Below are positions 4,698 through 6,303 of a stretch of 6,303 nucleotides of DNA, piece after piece. Below the pieces are notes generated by a model. The model was not told the DNA's origin. It did not search any database and saw nothing but the letters and a program-made list of their open reading frames with translations. Each line of letters starts with the position of its first letter. The stretch's first letter is position 1. The position numbers were made by a program, and so were the translations under genes. The stretch spans positions 1-6,303 of the forward strand of contig DAIDBB010000014.1 in assembly GCA_027310325.1 (NCBI GenBank). Reading direction: 5' to 3'. Source of the stretch: a bacterium. Lineage in GTDB: Bacteria > Desulfobacterota > GWC2-55-46.

Positions 4698-6086
4698 ATG
4701 ACCGAACTCCACATCACATACGCCCCGGGCCCCGTTGCGCGCGGATTCCACAGGGACAGGACGAGCAGGGTAAAGCTCCTCATCGGCCCCTTCGGAACGG
4801 GCAAGACGACAAGCGCGGCGTGGGACTTGATCGACTTTGCTTCCGAGCGCGTGATGGAAACGGACGGAAAGAAGCGGACCCGTTTCGCGGTCGTCAGGAA
4901 CACATACCCGGAGCTAAGGGACACGACCATAAAGACGTACCTCGACTGGTTCCCTCCGGCGGCCTTCGGAAAGTACAACACGACGGAGAAGCGCTACACC
5001 ATGAGGTTCGAGAAAAGGGAGATAGAGCTCCTTTTTAAGGCGCTCGACTCGCCGCAGGACGTCCGCGACCTCCTGTCCCTCGAGCTAACGGGCGCCCACA
5101 TAGACGAGGCGCGCGAGCTCCACGAGGACATCTTCAAGGGCCTCCTGGGGCGCGTAGGGAGATACCCGTCCATGAAGGATACCGGGGGGGCCAACCCCTT
5201 TATTGCCCCTCCTCAGATAATACTCACCACGAACTACCCCTCCACAGAACACTGGATATACCGCGACTTCGCGGCCTCCCCGGTATCCGGCTATTCGATC
5301 TTCAGGCAGACCCAGGACGAGAACAGAAGTAACCTCCGGCCCGGCTACTACGAGGACCTTGAAAGGGACTACGCCGGGAGGCCCGACCTCCTTAAGACGC
5401 TTGTGCGCGGAGAGTGGGGCGTCACCGTCAGGGGCCGTCACGTCTACCCGGAGTTCAGGAGGGAGATGCACGTGGCGGCCACGCCGCTTAAGCCCTTGGA
5501 TTCGCCCGTCATAAGGGGCTGGGACAATACGGGCTTGTCTCCGGCGTGCATCGTAACGCAGATAAACGCGACGGGGGAGTGGCTTATTTTAAAGGAGTTC
5601 TGCGGGGAGGACGTCGGGATAATCGACTTCGGCGAGATGGTAAGTCTCTGGTGCAACCAGGCCTTCGGAGGAAACGCCCGGTACCGCGACATAGGAGACC
5701 CCGCCGGGAACGCCAGGGACACGACCAGGCGGAGCCCCGCCGACTATCTCCGAAAGATAAACATAAACGTCGAGGACGGGATACAGACGTTCAAGGCCAG
5801 GAGGGAGTCGGTAGCGGGGAGGCTTACCAAGCTCATAAATGGTACCCCGGCCGTCCAGATAGACCCGGCTTGCACGAGGCTCATCGACGGCTTCGACGGG
5901 GGCTACGCCTATCCCGAAGTAGGCAACACGGGCGTATTCAGGGACGAGCCCGCGAAGAACGAATACTCGCACATACACGACGCCCTTCAGTACCCGGCCA
6001 CGCGGCTTTTCGTAAACGAGAGGAAAAAGGATAAAGAAAGGCCGGGGCCGAGGGTATTTCCGGAGCACGGGTGGATGGGGGCGTGA
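4698..6086 (+). CDS. terL: Phage terminase large subunit
   Basis: The DNA-packaging motor of a tailed phage: an ATPase that drives DNA into the capsid, with a nuclease that cuts it. It is 462 residues long, normal for the family. ATPase domain: Walker A GPFGTGKT (30-37), Walker B AHIDEA (133-138, catalytic E137) and coupling motif LTTNYP (176-181). The linker carries GRHVYPEF (246-253). The RNase H-like nuclease domain has acidic residues D276 in RGWDNTG, D334 in GDPAG and D428 in HIHDALQYP. All key residues are present, so the protein looks functional. An in-frame stop at 4677-4679 makes the ATG at 4698 the first usable start, although it lacks a clear ribosome binding site. No portal or capsid gene follows within 217 bases; a repeat does. 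Codon use resembles the neighbouring non-phage genes. Confidence 0.96.
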   Translation: MTELHITYAPGPVARGFHRDRTSRVKLLIGPFGTGKTTSAAWDLIDFASERVMETDGKKRTRFAVVRNTYPELRDTTIKTYLDWFPPAAFGKYNTTEKRYTMRFEKREIELLFKALDSPQDVRDLLSLELTGAHIDEARELHEDIFKGLLGRVGRYPSMKDTGGANPFIAPPQIILTTNYPSTEHWIYRDFAASPVSGYSIFRQTQDENRSNLRPGYYEDLERDYAGRPDLLKTLVRGEWGVTVRGRHVYPEFRREMHVAATPLKPLDSPVIRGWDNTGLSPACIVTQINATGEWLILKEFCGEDVGIIDFGEMVSLWCNQAFGGNARYRDIGDPAGNARDTTRRSPADYLRKININVEDGIQTFKARRESVAGRLTKLINGTPAVQIDPACTRLIDGFDGGYAYPEVGNTGVFRDEPAKNEYSHIHDALQYPATRLFVNERKKDKERPGPRVFPEHGWMGA

Positions 6087-6303
6087 GGGTATCCTTATGC
6101 AAGAAAATTGGTGCGTGCGCACGGCAGAGTTAAAAGCGTCCGCGTTGCTTTTGCGGGTTCAGGGTTAAACCCTGAACCCGATATTTCATATTTTGCACAG
6201 GGATTTTATGGTGACACGGGTTTATACGACGAACTGCGGGTTCAGGTTGCAAACCTGGACCCGCGAGAGGATTATAAAGAAGCGCATTAATAATCTCCCC
6301 TGT
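6087..6303. other. Non-coding region after the large terminase
   Basis: Contains a small inverted repeat (GTGCG at 6111-6115, CGCAC at 6118-6122), the bipartite repeat at 6149-6266, and at the right edge ATTAATAATCTCCCCTGT, which starts an inverted relative of the 2731-2763 palindrome. A 60-residue frame from TTG 6108 runs through both hairpins and is not credible as a gene. No portal start is visible. Confidence 0.6.
6149..6266. repeat. Bipartite hairpin repeat downstream of the large terminase
   Basis: The best-preserved A-B unit. Hairpin A (6154-6180) has perfect 13-base arms CGGGTTCAGGGTT and AACCCTGAACCCG around a single base. A spacer follows with ATATTTCAT, TTTGCACAGGGA and GGTTTATACGACGAACTG. 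Hairpin B (6236-6264) has arms GCGGGTTCAGGTT and AACCTGGACCCGC, with one G-T pair and a GCA loop. It lies in the same orientation as the copy at 4558-4676, so the two form direct repeats around the large terminase gene. Confidence 0.88.

Noticed and set aside
6108..6290. Plus-strand frame of 60 residues after the terminase
   Set aside because: It runs through both hairpins of the bipartite repeat, starts with TTG without a ribosome binding site and has no recognisable domain. Repeat-derived.

Overview
The window comes from a GC-rich bacterial chromosome, probably an uncultured environmental lineage. The genes combine high GC with heavy use of AGG (Arg) and ATA (Ile) codons, and the gaps between them are packed with short dispersed hairpin repeats, a pattern seen in some Desulfobacterota/Nitrospirota-type genomes. 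This placement is inference only: there is no rRNA or other phylogenetic marker here.

Layout. Positions 1-250 are a repeat array, followed by a poly-C tract and a terminator-like hairpin. A recognisable promoter (340-367) then leads to a gene for an unusual fusion of a ferritin/rubrerythrin-like helical domain with a response-regulator receiver domain (best start TTG at 445, end 1299). Facing it on the minus strand is a small four-helix membrane protein with a histidine motif resembling heme-copper oxidase subunit I-like proteins (1480-1878). It has its own promoter in the divergent gap (1879-2147), where three palindromes lie side by side. To the right is a secreted protein with three TPR repeats (2148-2630), ending at an intrinsic terminator. 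Positions 2631-3050 hold no gene, only the terminator and a second copy of the repeat array. A membrane-anchored alpha/beta hydrolase of the proline-iminopeptidase type lies on the minus strand (3051-4145).

From 4277 to 6086 is a two-gene fragment of tailed-phage DNA packaging: a small basic protein in the small-terminase position and a complete large terminase. No portal, capsid or integrase gene is visible, and the large terminase is bracketed by two copies of a bipartite hairpin repeat (4558-4676 and 6149-6266). The phage genes share the codon style of the others, so the fragment is either a long-adapted prophage edge or a leftover terminase cassette.

The genes do not form one pathway. 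Each is a separate transcription unit except the terminase pair. The most distinctive signals are the two-hairpin repeat family, present as tandem 171-172 bp units in two places and as single units on both sides of the terminase, and the ferritin-like/receiver fusion. No complete new defence or mobile system can be demonstrated from this window.
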